Notes under the pieces: generated by a model | Database searches by the model: none | What the model was told of the DNA's origin: nothing | What the model saw: the letters and a program-made list of their open reading frames with translations, nothing else | Position numbers and translations under genes: made by a program | Shown: piece by piece, positions 1 through 7,140 of the stretch | How positions within the stretch are numbered: the stretch's first letter is position 1 | Layout: each line of letters starts with the position of its first letter | Origin: Halobacillus fulvus | GTDB lineage: Bacteria > Bacillota > Bacilli > Bacillales > Halobacillaceae | NCBI GenBank assembly: GCA_004078665.1 | Contig: SCFO01000006.1 | Coordinates: forward strand, 1 to 64,000 | DNA length: 64,000 bases | Reading direction: 5' to 3'

Positions 1-114
1 CTTCCCTTTTCGTTGAACGAACTTGGTTTCACGAGCGATTTTACGCACAAAACTTTTGGACAAAGTAGATGAAATAGCTTTGGCAAATACACGAAAATGG
101 TTTCGGACATTCAT
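1..114 (-). CDS. IS4-type transposase, N-terminal fragment (cut by window edge)
   Basis: The reverse strand reads 38 in-frame codons from an ATG at 114 to the window edge, preceded by a good GGGAGGATG ribosome binding site. The peptide begins MNVRNHFRVFAKAISS and contains ARETKFVQRKGK, which resembles the N-terminus of IS4-family DDE transposases common in Bacillaceae. The catalytic core lies outside the window, so it cannot be said whether the element is intact. It is the only transposase sequence seen in the window. Confidence 0.6.
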   Translation of the reverse strand, partial: MNVRNHFRVFAKAISSTLSKSFVRKIARETKFVQRKGK

Positions 115-205
115 GAATTCTCATCCTCCCTTGGAAATTTCATCAAGGAAGGATAACGAGATCGGCTATATGTTTCAACGTTTTAGCTTAGCTTGACGGC
201 TATGC

Positions 206-226
206 GGGGACGGTTCTGCCTGTCCC
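206..226 (+). repeat. Truncated dispersed GGGACAG-type repeat
   Basis: This copy keeps the GGGACGGTTCTGCCTGTCCC right half and lacks the GGGACAGTT left arm. It lies between the transposase fragment and the lipoprotein gene. Confidence 0.7.
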
Positions 227-313
227 GCCGAGTGTTATTTGGGATTATTTGGGCGCTGTGAGAGGTATAGCAAAGGTAGGATAGCATGTTGGAATGAATG
301 AGGAGGTTTTATT

Positions 314-922
314 ATTAAGAGGGCTTTTATTTGGAGTCTGCTCATGGTGGTGGTTTTCCTATCTGGTTGTCAGCCGAATGCGCCAACTACTAATACGTCG
401 GGTGAGTCTGACAAAATAGAGGAAATAGAACAGAAAGTACATTCAACAGGCCCTGTTACTATAGATGAAGCGGTCGATCATTTTCCGACCGAAATCGTAG
501 AACCGCAGAAATTCCCATTTAAAATAGGAGAAACCATAGCATACGTGGACAAGTACCAGAAAGGGCTGTTTCAGGAAGATATTATTGTTTCGTTAAAGTA
601 TTATGCTAAAGGTGTGGATCCGGACCCGGGTTCAGCCTTCACTACGAAGGGACCAGCTGTGGAGTATAATATCAGCAATTCTAAGAACCTCATTGAGGAA
701 ATCAATAAACCTGGTTCTCTAGAATCTTTTAAAGAGGATACGATTGGGCACCAAACCGCGTATTTTCATTTTGATATAGAAGATAATGCTTCACAGGTCG
801 TCTGGTGGGATGGGGAAAAGGAACTGGTGATGGGCTATATTGGGGGTTCAGACAAAAAGAATGAGAACGAGCTTAGGGAGATTTTAATTGACCTATATTC
901 TTCTGTTAATCAGTATAAATAA
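314..922 (+). CDS. Small lipoprotein of unknown function, probable ATT start
   Basis: Predicted exported lipoprotein of about 202 residues. An ATG at 344 would give a signal peptide starting MVVVFLSGC with no positive charge and no ribosome binding site. Upstream, AGGAGG at 301-306 is followed after 7 nt by ATT at 314, giving KRAFIWSLLMVVVFLSGC, a complete signal peptide with lipobox. A TGA at 299-301 closes the frame and no ATG, GTG or TTG lies between. I therefore place the start at the rare codon ATT (311 is a weaker alternative). The mature protein is acidic with no recognised domain. A sequencing error turning ATG into ATT cannot be excluded. Confidence 0.7.
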   Translation: MKRAFIWSLLMVVVFLSGCQPNAPTTNTSGESDKIEEIEQKVHSTGPVTIDEAVDHFPTEIVEPQKFPFKIGETIAYVDKYQKGLFQEDIIVSLKYYAKGVDPDPGSAFTTKGPAVEYNISNSKNLIEEINKPGSLESFKEDTIGHQTAYFHFDIEDNASQVVWWDGEKELVMGYIGGSDKKNENELREILIDLYSSVNQYK

Positions 923-1032
923 AAAGGCAAGAGTTCAACTTTCGAACCCTTTACCGTTAACTTATATGTTTCTCACAAACACCTTATATAATAGGAAGGT
1001 TGTTTTACGTCCATTAAACCGTTATATAAAGG

Positions 1033-1344
1033 TTATTGCCCATTCACATTAGGCATTTTATTTTCGGTAGTAGGCATTTTAGTTATCACAATTGGTTTGC
1101 TTATATCGGCATTTGGAAGTTGTTGAGGCTCCGCTTTACCAGGCATAGTCTGCACATTTTCCGCTTCTGGGGGGAGAGGCTCCTCAACAGAATCCATGAT
1201 AATGATCTTCTGTTGAATTTGTTCATTGTCTTGGAGTGCTTTCTTCTGAGCTTGTTCTTGTTTTTGGGAATCCTTCGAACTTTGGCAACCTAGTAAAACA
1301 AAGCTTAATGATAAAGTCAAAATGATAAAAGTTATTTTTTTCAT
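1033..1344 (-). CDS. Small Gln/Pro-rich lipoprotein, unknown function
   Basis: Encodes 103 residues beginning MKKITFIILTLSLSF and a lipobox ending LLGC at about residue 20, so it is exported and lipid-anchored. The mature part is low complexity: Lys/Gln-rich to about residue 50, then Pro-, Met- and Asn-containing sequence to PNVNGQ. The ATG is preceded by GAGGTGG at good spacing. No family was recognised. It is convergent with the lipoprotein gene to its left and is probably monocistronic. Confidence 0.7.
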   Translation of the reverse strand: MKKITFIILTLSLSFVLLGCQSSKDSQKQEQAQKKALQDNEQIQQKIIIMDSVEEPLPPEAENVQTMPGKAEPQQLPNADISKPIVITKMPTTENKMPNVNGQ

Positions 1345-1503
1345 TAAACCACCTCTTTTTCATTATGGTCTAGTTCACTAAATGACTTATGACGAATCAC
1401 TACTATACTCCCGAACATTTTTTTGGAAAATTTTTGTATCTCCAGATTACCATATGTAACCCCTGCTGAAAACAGGCCCTGCCAACAATCATTCGGGGTT
1501 CGG

Positions 1504-1566
1504 TGGGACAGTGGGGTCGGTTCTGCGCGTCCCGTGGGACAGGGAGAACCGTCCCCAACTGTCCCA
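1504..1566. repeat. Head-to-head pair of dispersed repeats
   Basis: A + copy (1505-1533, with T for A in GGGGTCGG and a GCGCGTCCC right arm) is followed after 2 nt by a - copy (1536-1565). Together they form a 60-nt imperfect inverted repeat just past the amine oxidase stop codon. Confidence 0.85.
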
Positions 1567-1593
1567 CGATAACCAAGCCCAACAGCCCCCCAC

Positions 1594-2679
1594 TCACTCT
1601 TCAAAAACCGCTCGTTCAGCAGCCTTTAGTGCTCCTTCGAGGTGACCGCCGAATTGGGTGGCGGTCTCTGTGCCGGCGAAGGCGATTTTCTTTTCCCACA
1701 CTCCTGAGACTGGTGGTGGTCCGTAGGTGGGGAAATCCCGGAGCGGTTCCTGGTCTTCTTCTACAGCCGTTTCGGGGTCTTGGGACCAGTCTTTGTAGAG
1801 GATCGCTTCTAGGTTTCGGGCGTCTGTTCCGAACAACCGGACGAGCTGGTCGATGACGGCCTCCATGACTTCCTCCTCGCCGAGTTGCTGACGCGTTTTT
1901 GCTGGCATGCCGAAGAATCCGAATAGGGCGCCGGATCCTTTTTCAGGTGACGCGTCGTGGATCTCCTGTAACGGTCCGACCCAGCTTGTCGCAAATCCAG
2001 ACAGATCAGATTGTCGCCAAAAGGGGCGGTCGTAGATGACGACGGCTTTGGCCTGTCCGGCCATCCACGTGGATGTGCTTGTCAAATTGGCAAGCGTTTC
2101 AGGCGGTAGCGAAGGGGAAAACTCGATATAGCGCGCAATCATTCTGGGTGGCAGTGCCAGGATGACTTTACTCGTTTCCAGATTTTCAACTTCCCCTTGC
2201 CCACGATCCGCTTCGACCGTAAGATCTCCGGATTCATCAAGACGGATTGCCGTCACCTTCTTCGCGAGCTCGATCACTCCCTCTGGAATCGTCGCGGCGA
2301 CTGCATCAACCAGCGTTTGGACGCCTCCTGCGATACGGACCGATTTTTCCACTGCGTGATCCGGAAGCACAAGACGTTCCGGCGGCTGGCTTTCCACTCG
2401 TTCCGAAAGCATCGCCCCTTTTGTATATTGATCAAAAGTCCGGATATCAAGCTCTTCGATTAAATGAGTGATGGTAGTCTCATACTGTGGCCAGAACCAT
2501 GTCGGGCCGAGGTCGAACGTACCCAAGTCAGGGCTGTCCGGATCGGTGGTGCTCATGACTCTCCCGCCCACTCTATCTCTTGCCTCGAGCACCTTGCATT
2601 CCACGCCTTCACGACTAAGGAGCGAGGCCGCCCGCAAACCGCTCAAGCCTGCTCCTACGATGATGACAGGTTTGTTCAT
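1594..2679 (-). CDS. FAD-dependent amine oxidase (monoamine oxidase-like)
   Basis: Flavoprotein of 361 residues expected to oxidise amines. The N-terminus MNKPVIIVGAGLSGLRAA is the GxGxxG dinucleotide-binding fold, followed by LEARDRVGGRV, the usual FAD-ribose motif. Near the C-terminus, FAGTETATQFGGHLEGAL matches the conserved FAD-binding end of the amine oxidase superfamily. I start at 2679, where GGAAGG precedes ATG; the open frame to 2775 adds a non-conserved, Arg/Lys-rich extension overlapping the upstream gene. No signal peptide, so cytoplasmic. Substrate unknown. It follows the DUF3267 gene on the same strand and may be co-transcribed. Confidence 0.85.
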   Translation of the reverse strand: MNKPVIIVGAGLSGLRAASLLSREGVECKVLEARDRVGGRVMSTTDPDSPDLGTFDLGPTWFWPQYETTITHLIEELDIRTFDQYTKGAMLSERVESQPPERLVLPDHAVEKSVRIAGGVQTLVDAVAATIPEGVIELAKKVTAIRLDESGDLTVEADRGQGEVENLETSKVILALPPRMIARYIEFSPSLPPETLANLTSTSTWMAGQAKAVVIYDRPFWRQSDLSGFATSWVGPLQEIHDASPEKGSGALFGFFGMPAKTRQQLGEEEVMEAVIDQLVRLFGTDARNLEAILYKDWSQDPETAVEEDQEPLRDFPTYGPPPVSGVWEKKIAFAGTETATQFGGHLEGALKAAERAVFEE

Positions 2680-2744
2680 AGTATCTTCCTTCCCAATCTT
2701 TATGTATCTCCCATCATACGTGAATCCTCGCCCGATTTTGATTC

Positions 2745-3374
2745 TTATGCCTGCTGCTCTATTTTGTACTTCCAATAAGTTTTCGTGCCGTTATGGATCA
2801 GGACCGTATTTCTAGGCACTTTTGTTACTAAAAGAAGGAAAGATAGGGCATCGACGGAAGAAGCGATCGCGTTCAAGAGAATCAGGGCTTTCATTACAGG
2901 AGTCAGAATTCCCAAAAGGCTTAGCACGATGGGGAGCAGAACAGACAGCGTAACAAAAGGAGCAGCCGTGATCAGCATAAACCTCCCACGAGACAGGACC
3001 TCTTCGGTCATCACATAGCCGCCGAACCACGTAAGCCCGATGAAAGTCTTGTTCGATTTCATAAAACCGGGGACGAACACTAGATGAAGCAATTCGTGGA
3101 CGACGATCATCATCAAAATCAGGAAAAGCACCCCGAGATTTACTGTGATGACAATCGACTCAGGCGGAAAGCTGATGCCGAATTCACTTAAAGAAAAAGT
3201 AGAAAAAAGCTTCAACACACCGATGACCACCAAAGCGTTCAGCACCATGAACGGGATCGAAATGAGAATGATCCAGACCGGATTCTCCGGTTCTCTTATC
3301 GGAGTCCAGCTGTTTGCAATAAGATGCCGATGCTTCTGCTCATCGACCTTAGGCGTCTTGTTTTTGATTTTCAT
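2745..3374 (-). CDS. DUF3267 membrane protein with HELLH motif
   Basis: A 209-residue integral membrane protein. Hydrophobic stretches lie near residues 35-60, 75-95, 130-155 and 160-185. VHELLHLVFVPGF at about residue 90 is a HExxH-like metal-binding motif (HELLH) in a membrane helix, as in the DUF3267 family of putative zinc metalloproteases. The ATG has a GGAGAG site. The family's substrate is unknown; proteolytic activity is inferred from the motif only. Confidence 0.75.
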   Translation of the reverse strand: MKIKNKTPKVDEQKHRHLIANSWTPIREPENPVWIILISIPFMVLNALVVIGVLKLFSTFSLSEFGISFPPESIVITVNLGVLFLILMMIVVHELLHLVFVPGFMKSNKTFIGLTWFGGYVMTEEVLSRGRFMLITAAPFVTLSVLLPIVLSLLGILTPVMKALILLNAIASSVDALSFLLLVTKVPRNTVLIHNGTKTYWKYKIEQQA

Positions 3375-3391
3375 AGAGCTCTCCTTTTTGG

Positions 3392-3421
3392 GGGACAGTT
3401 GGGGACGGTTCTGCCTGTCCC
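3392..3421 (+). repeat. Dispersed GGGACAG-type repeat
   Basis: Consensus copy in the spacer upstream of the DUF3267 gene, with arms GGGACAG and CTGTCCC. A second copy follows 17 nt later. Confidence 0.85.
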
Positions 3422-3438
3422 AGCCAGCTTAGCTAAGT

Positions 3439-3468
3439 GGGACAGTCGGGGACGGTTCTCTCTGTCCC
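3439..3468 (+). repeat. Dispersed GGGACAG-type repeat
   Basis: Consensus copy in the same orientation as the preceding one; it ends 3 nt before the stop codon of the small peptide gene. Confidence 0.85.
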
Positions 3469-3471
3469 GTT

Positions 3472-3561
3472 TCACTTTCTTCCGAAAGCAGAAGCAACAG
3501 CTATGGTAAATAGCACAAAGAATACGAGGCCTACACCTTGTAATATGTTTATCAATCCCAA
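3472..3561 (-). CDS. Small single-span membrane peptide (29 aa)
   Basis: A short reverse-strand reading frame beginning TTG at 3561, with AAAGGAGGAAGA about 8 nt upstream. It encodes 29 residues: MGLINILQG, then VGLVFFVLFTIAVASAF and a basic GRK end, a single transmembrane helix. An in-frame ATG at 3579 would lie inside the ribosome binding site, so TTG is preferred. No family recognised; the strong site and helix are the only support. Confidence 0.5.
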   Translation of the reverse strand: MGLINILQGVGLVFFVLFTIAVASAFGRK

Positions 3562-3617
3562 TAATCTTCCTCCTTTCATAAATTCGAATGATTAATGAAA
3601 TAGACAGTCAGGCTATG

Positions 3618-3983
3618 TCAGCCCTTCTCACTCACGGTTCCCTGGTGGAAGGTCATTTGCCACCTTCCATCGCTGAATTTCCAAACCGAGCTACGCAGCG
3701 AGTGCTTTTGTTTTTGCTCGATGAATATTTTGAATGTCGTAAGGGCGGATGTCGGGGAAAGGTATTTCATCTCAAAGTCACGCATCGTAATTCCGGGATC
3801 TTCTTCCTCTGGCAGCCGGTTTAAGATGTTGACTTTATCATAAATCTCACCTGTGCTAGAGTACTCGACAAAATCATCCGCAATCAGCTCATTCAAGCGT
3901 TCAGCGGATTTGCGGACCTCCGTGGTGAGGAGCGTGGCTTCTAATGTATAGAGGTGGGCTTTCAATTCGTCCAGGTTGATCAT
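3618..3983 (-). CDS. DUF4440 / NTF2-like protein
   Basis: A 121-residue cytoplasmic protein with the layout of the DUF4440 (SnoaL/NTF2-like) fold: an N-terminal helix (residues 1-35, LKAHLYTLEATLLTTEVRK), LIADDFVEYSSTGEIYDK at about 33-50, and a strand ending in WKFSDGRWQMTFHQGT. Such proteins often bind small ligands or degrade small molecules, but nothing here gives a substrate. AAGGAGGTG precedes the ATG. Confidence 0.75.
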   Translation of the reverse strand: MINLDELKAHLYTLEATLLTTEVRKSAERLNELIADDFVEYSSTGEIYDKVNILNRLPEEEDPGITMRDFEMKYLSPTSALTTFKIFIEQKQKHSLRSSVWKFSDGRWQMTFHQGTVSEKG

Positions 3984-4045
3984 GTGAACACCTCCTTTTT
4001 GTTGTTGAGCTTAAGGTTGCAGCACTGATTTTCAGTTTTTCAAGT

Positions 4046-4405
4046 TTACTCATGTGATTTCTCAATATTCCTCCATTGAGAAAAGATTTCGTAGATCGCA
4101 ATAACGAATACCATCCAGAAAAACATATTATTAAATGATATCCCGGAAGAAGATTTACCACCTAGAACAGTAAACAAACCCATTAAAAACACAATATAAA
4201 AAGAGAGAAATACTTGCGATTTCAAGACAGTTTTTTGGTCATCCCTTTTATTCTTATTCAAAAACATACTGAATAAAAATAATCCGAGCACAAGGAATAT
4301 AAATACCGCCTTTGGAACTTCAATCGTGGTTGCAACACCCGGAAAGTAGTCATAAGCGAATAACACTGTAAAACCCAAAACAATAAGTATAGTGATATAC
4401 TTCAA
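4046..4405 (-). CDS. Four-helix membrane protein, unknown function
   Basis: About 119 residues with hydrophobic segments near 3-20, 33-50, 66-85 and 93-110, separated by a KNKRDDQK loop. The TTG at 4405 is chosen because GGGTG sits 7 nt upstream; the ATG at 4411 touches the ribosome binding site. No family recognised. It is flanked by same-strand genes, but the gaps suggest separate units. Confidence 0.6.
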   Translation of the reverse strand: MKYITILIVLGFTVLFAYDYFPGVATTIEVPKAVFIFLVLGLFLFSMFLNKNKRDDQKTVLKSQVFLSFYIVFLMGLFTVLGGKSSSGISFNNMFFWMVFVIAIYEIFSQWRNIEKSHE

Positions 4406-4437
4406 GGCCATTCACCCACTATCAGCAATTGCATAGA

Positions 4438-4971
4438 CTAACCCCTATTGAAATGAAATGATTGATAATTGCCCGTTTCAGAAGAGAATTTTAATGGATT
4501 TCCGTCTTTGGGTATCCCTTCAAAATAAGCTCCGATGCAACCAGTGGTACACCTGTGGCCAGCTACCAGAATGTTTAGATCCGTCTTTCCATATTTAGTT
4601 TCAAGTTCTTCCATAAATTCAAACACTCTTTGAACAAACTTCTGTGGTTCTTCAACCCCTTGATAGAACGAGGAATCAGGTAAAGGACCATTCATCTTTA
4701 CCTCGCTTATATGTAGTCCATCAGCTTCACCCAAGTCAAAAACATCCAATCGATCATCCACAGTAGCTCGTTTCCCCGTCACGATTTCTGCTGTTTGTAC
4801 AGCTCTCTTCTGTGGCGATGAAAATATAAAATCGAAGGGTATATCCTCTAACTTGTCTCTTAAAGCTTTTGCTTGTCCTAAGCCATACTCGTTTAACGGC
4901 AAACCCTTTCTCCCCTGCATTCTTCGTTCTTTATTTAAGTCTGTTTGTCCATGTCTAATCACATATATCAC
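4438..4971 (-). CDS. Histidine phosphatase family protein
   Basis: A 177-residue phosphoglycerate-mutase-like phosphatase. The start MIYVIRHGQTDLN carries the RHG motif with the phospho-accepting His. PLNEYGLGQAKAL and FIFSSPQKRAVQTAEI are the next conserved blocks, and VAGHRCTTGCI holds the second catalytic His. The start codon is GTG. Substrate not deducible; these enzymes act on phospho-sugars, phosphoproteins or cofactors. Confidence 0.85.
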   Translation of the reverse strand: MIYVIRHGQTDLNKERRMQGRKGLPLNEYGLGQAKALRDKLEDIPFDFIFSSPQKRAVQTAEIVTGKRATVDDRLDVFDLGEADGLHISEVKMNGPLPDSSFYQGVEEPQKFVQRVFEFMEELETKYGKTDLNILVAGHRCTTGCIGAYFEGIPKDGNPLKFSSETGNYQSFHFNRG

Positions 4972-5040
4972 TCGAATATCCCCAAATCTATTTGAAATGA
5001 ACTTCTTGTAAAATCATCGCCACGACCTTGCTTCAAGACA

Positions 5041-5670
5041 CTAGCTAAGATTTTTTAAAGTTACAAAAGAGGTGGTCACCAAACCCTCCCCCCCTCGAAC
5101 AAACCCTTTTTTGAACAAATCATACCACTCCCTCAGCTCTTCACCCTCTAGGACATTCAACTCACTCAAAATATCCCTAGAGAATTCTATCGCTCCACTC
5201 CCATTCGCAGTAATCAGCCCTCTATCACGAACAGATTGTGCCTCTACATACTTCTCGTCACCTTTGTAGTTCGGTGCCCCTTGCTTCAAGTGGGCCAATG
5301 AATTTCCCGTATGACGGTGTTCATCAAGAAATCCGTGATTTCCTAGAAACGTAGTAGCGTCACAGATCGCGGCAACCGGGATATCCTTTTCAAAGCAAAA
5401 ATCCACGAGCTTCCTCGCCTGCTGATTCTTTTCTTCTTTCCATCCAGTCCCTCCAGGAATAATTAACATCGCGAATGCCGTTGTGAAGGAAAAGTCTTGC
5501 AAACTATAATCCGGCAAAACCCTCATTCCGCCCATCGAAGTTTTCGGATCGCTGTCTATCGCTATCGTTTGGACTTGATAACCCGATCCCGGCTTATTCA
5601 GCTCGGCCGTCACGTAAGCCGCTTCCCAATCAGCAAAACCATCTGTGATCAAAACATACACATTCTCCAT
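5041..5670 (-). CDS. DJ-1/PfpI family protein
   Basis: A 209-residue class I glutamine-amidotransferase-like protein of the DJ-1/PfpI superfamily. MENVYVLITDGFADWEAAY is the typical first strand with an acidic residue near the active site. MLIIPGGTGW and VAAICDATTFLG follow; the Cys in AAICDAT is the expected nucleophilic-elbow cysteine. Members act as deglycases, chaperones or peptidases. ATG is preceded by GGGGGAG. A putative promoter within a duplicated module (5710-5793) lies directly upstream. Confidence 0.8.
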   Translation of the reverse strand: MENVYVLITDGFADWEAAYVTAELNKPGSGYQVQTIAIDSDPKTSMGGMRVLPDYSLQDFSFTTAFAMLIIPGGTGWKEEKNQQARKLVDFCFEKDIPVAAICDATTFLGNHGFLDEHRHTGNSLAHLKQGAPNYKGDEKYVEAQSVRDRGLITANGSGAIEFSRDILSELNVLEGEELREWYDLFKKGFVRGGEGLVTTSFVTLKNLS

Positions 5671-5709
5671 ATGTACTCCCCCATATTCTCCGTTTAACGA
5701 ATCGCCCTT

Positions 5710-5793
5710 AGTACCAATTATTTCAAACTGACTTCAGGAACTCAATCGTTTATTTCAAATAAAAGAGAGCCTATCAACATGATCGATAAGCTC
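5710..5793 (-). promoter_or_regulatory. Duplicated terminator-promoter module, copy A
   Basis: Read on the minus strand: a hairpin (GAGCTTATC / GATAGGCTC) followed by TCTTTTATTT, a rho-independent terminator for the upstream acetyltransferase; then TTGAGT, a 17-nt spacer and AATAAT, a plausible sigma-A promoter for the DJ-1 gene. A second copy at 9648-9729 keeps both elements and the TTGGTACT sequence next to the -10 box. Confidence 0.55.
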
Positions 5794-5878
5794 CCTTAAC
5801 CAGACTTTCTGCCGGACTTCCCTCCATACAGAAATGCTGTACCTTTGGATGACTACTGAAGAGGGCATCCATCAGACT

Positions 5879-6355
5879 TCAAAGCCTTTTCCCCATCCTC
5901 ATAAACGTCACAGGATACCCACTAAAGCTATTCTCCACCTCTTTCTCATACTCAAACTCCAACTTCTGATAAAAAGGAAGACTTTCATTCCCTTTCAATA
6001 TGTACAACGTCATACGTTTCGCCAGTGGAAAGTGAGCGACTCCAGCATCAAACAAGGCTTTTCCAATCCCATTCTGCTGGACATCAGGACGCACGTACAA
6101 GGATTCCAAGTGCAGCACCTTAGCCGCCTCTTTATAAGAAAAAAAGGCGTACCCCGCGATTTTTTCGTTATCGACAGCCACTAACATGTGACTGGTTCGA
6201 AACCTTTCGTCCATCGTTTCTTGAGAATAAGCTTCATCCAAGGTCTGTTTTTGGACGTGTAGAGGAAGAATCGAGTTATATGTATCTAGCCAGGTGATCC
6301 TCGCAAGCTCTTTTACTTCCTCCACGTCATTTATATTCATTTCTCTGATTTTCAT
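5879..6355 (-). CDS. GNAT family N-acetyltransferase
   Basis: About 158 residues, a single GNAT domain. LESLYVRPDVQQNGIGKALFDAGVA contains the acetyl-CoA pyrophosphate loop (Q/R-x-x-G-x-G/A, here QQNGIG), and LPFYQKLEFEYE is the C-terminal motif. The start at 6355 (MKIREMNIND) has AAAGGTGG 8 nt upstream; an ATG four codons earlier has none. Acceptor substrate unknown. Confidence 0.85.
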   Translation of the reverse strand: MKIREMNINDVEEVKELARITWLDTYNSILPLHVQKQTLDEAYSQETMDERFRTSHMLVAVDNEKIAGYAFFSYKEAAKVLHLESLYVRPDVQQNGIGKALFDAGVAHFPLAKRMTLYILKGNESLPFYQKLEFEYEKEVENSFSGYPVTFMRMGKRL

Positions 6356-6606
6356 GGTTTTGACCACCTTTCTATTAGTCCTCCATCACCATAATTTTAA
6401 AAATATACCTTCATCTATTTGTTCACCGAGATAGTAAAGTCCACTGTTTCTTTTCAATTTTCCAAGCCTCAACTCCTCCTTTTTTCATATAATTGGAAAA
6501 TTAATTATAAAGTAGAGGAAGTATGTTACATTCGATGCGTCGCTCAAAACAAAAAATTGAAACTTTTTGAATCGCTGTTTACTCATAAGAGTAAGGAGGT
6601 GGCCAT

Positions 6607-7140
6607 TTGGCACATAAGAGGATTGTGAAAAAGGCGATAAGAGGGAATGCAGAGGCCTTCGAATCATTGATTAAAGAACAAAGAGAAAAATTATATAAAA
6701 CAGCTTTTCTTTATGTCCGGAACCAAGAGGACGCATTAGATGTCGTGCAGGAAGCTGTTACAAAAGCATTTGTATCGATAAATCAGTTAAAAAAAACGGA
6801 ACTATTCAACGCCTGGCTCATGAAAATTTTAATACATACGGCTTATGATGTACTGAACAAGAAAAGGAAAGTCGTTCTTACAGAAGATTTTTCTAGTTAT
6901 CAAGATCAGAAATCACTGAAGATCGAAGAGAAAATCGATCTCCTCTCAGCTATAACGACGCTGGATCACCGTTACAGAACAGCAGTCATTCTTTTTTATT
7001 TTCATGATCAGTCAATCAAAAGCATCTCCGAGATCATGGATAAACCAGAAGGAACAGTAAAGACTTACCTTCACCGTGCCAAAAAGGAACTAAGAAAGCT
7101 TTTAGGGGGAGTGAGTAACGATGAAAAAAGATACGTTTGA
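6607..7140 (+). CDS. ECF-type RNA polymerase sigma factor
   Basis: A 177-residue group IV sigma factor. Region 2 spans about residues 10-75 (AFESLIKEQREKLYKTAFLY, then DALDVVQEAVTKAFVSI); region 4 spans about 115-165, ending with the helix-turn-helix IMDKPEGTVKTYLHRAKKEL. The start is TTG after AAGGAGGTGG. It overlaps the next gene by 20 nt, as sigma/anti-sigma pairs often do. A TGAAAC motif at 6558-6563, like the -35 box used by many ECF sigmas, suggests autoregulation, but no convincing CGTC-type -10 was found. Confidence 0.9.
   Translation: MAHKRIVKKAIRGNAEAFESLIKEQREKLYKTAFLYVRNQEDALDVVQEAVTKAFVSINQLKKTELFNAWLMKILIHTAYDVLNKKRKVVLTEDFSSYQDQKSLKIEEKIDLLSAITTLDHRYRTAVILFYFHDQSIKSISEIMDKPEGTVKTYLHRAKKELRKLLGGVSNDEKRYV

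Noticed and set aside
922-1000. Terminator after the first lipoprotein gene (AAGAGTTC ... GAACCCTT)
   Set aside because: Stem has a mismatch and only a weak T-run, so it was not listed.
1344-1604. Minus-strand frame of 86 codons overlapping a repeat pair
   Set aside because: It runs straight through the dispersed repeats (GDGSPCPTGRAEPTPL) and has no ribosome binding site. Similar frames through other repeat copies were rejected for the same reason.
6558-6590. Complete ECF promoter upstream of the sigma gene
   Set aside because: TGAAAC is present, but the -10 at the expected spacing reads TACTC rather than CGTC/CGTA, so only the -35-like motif is mentioned.
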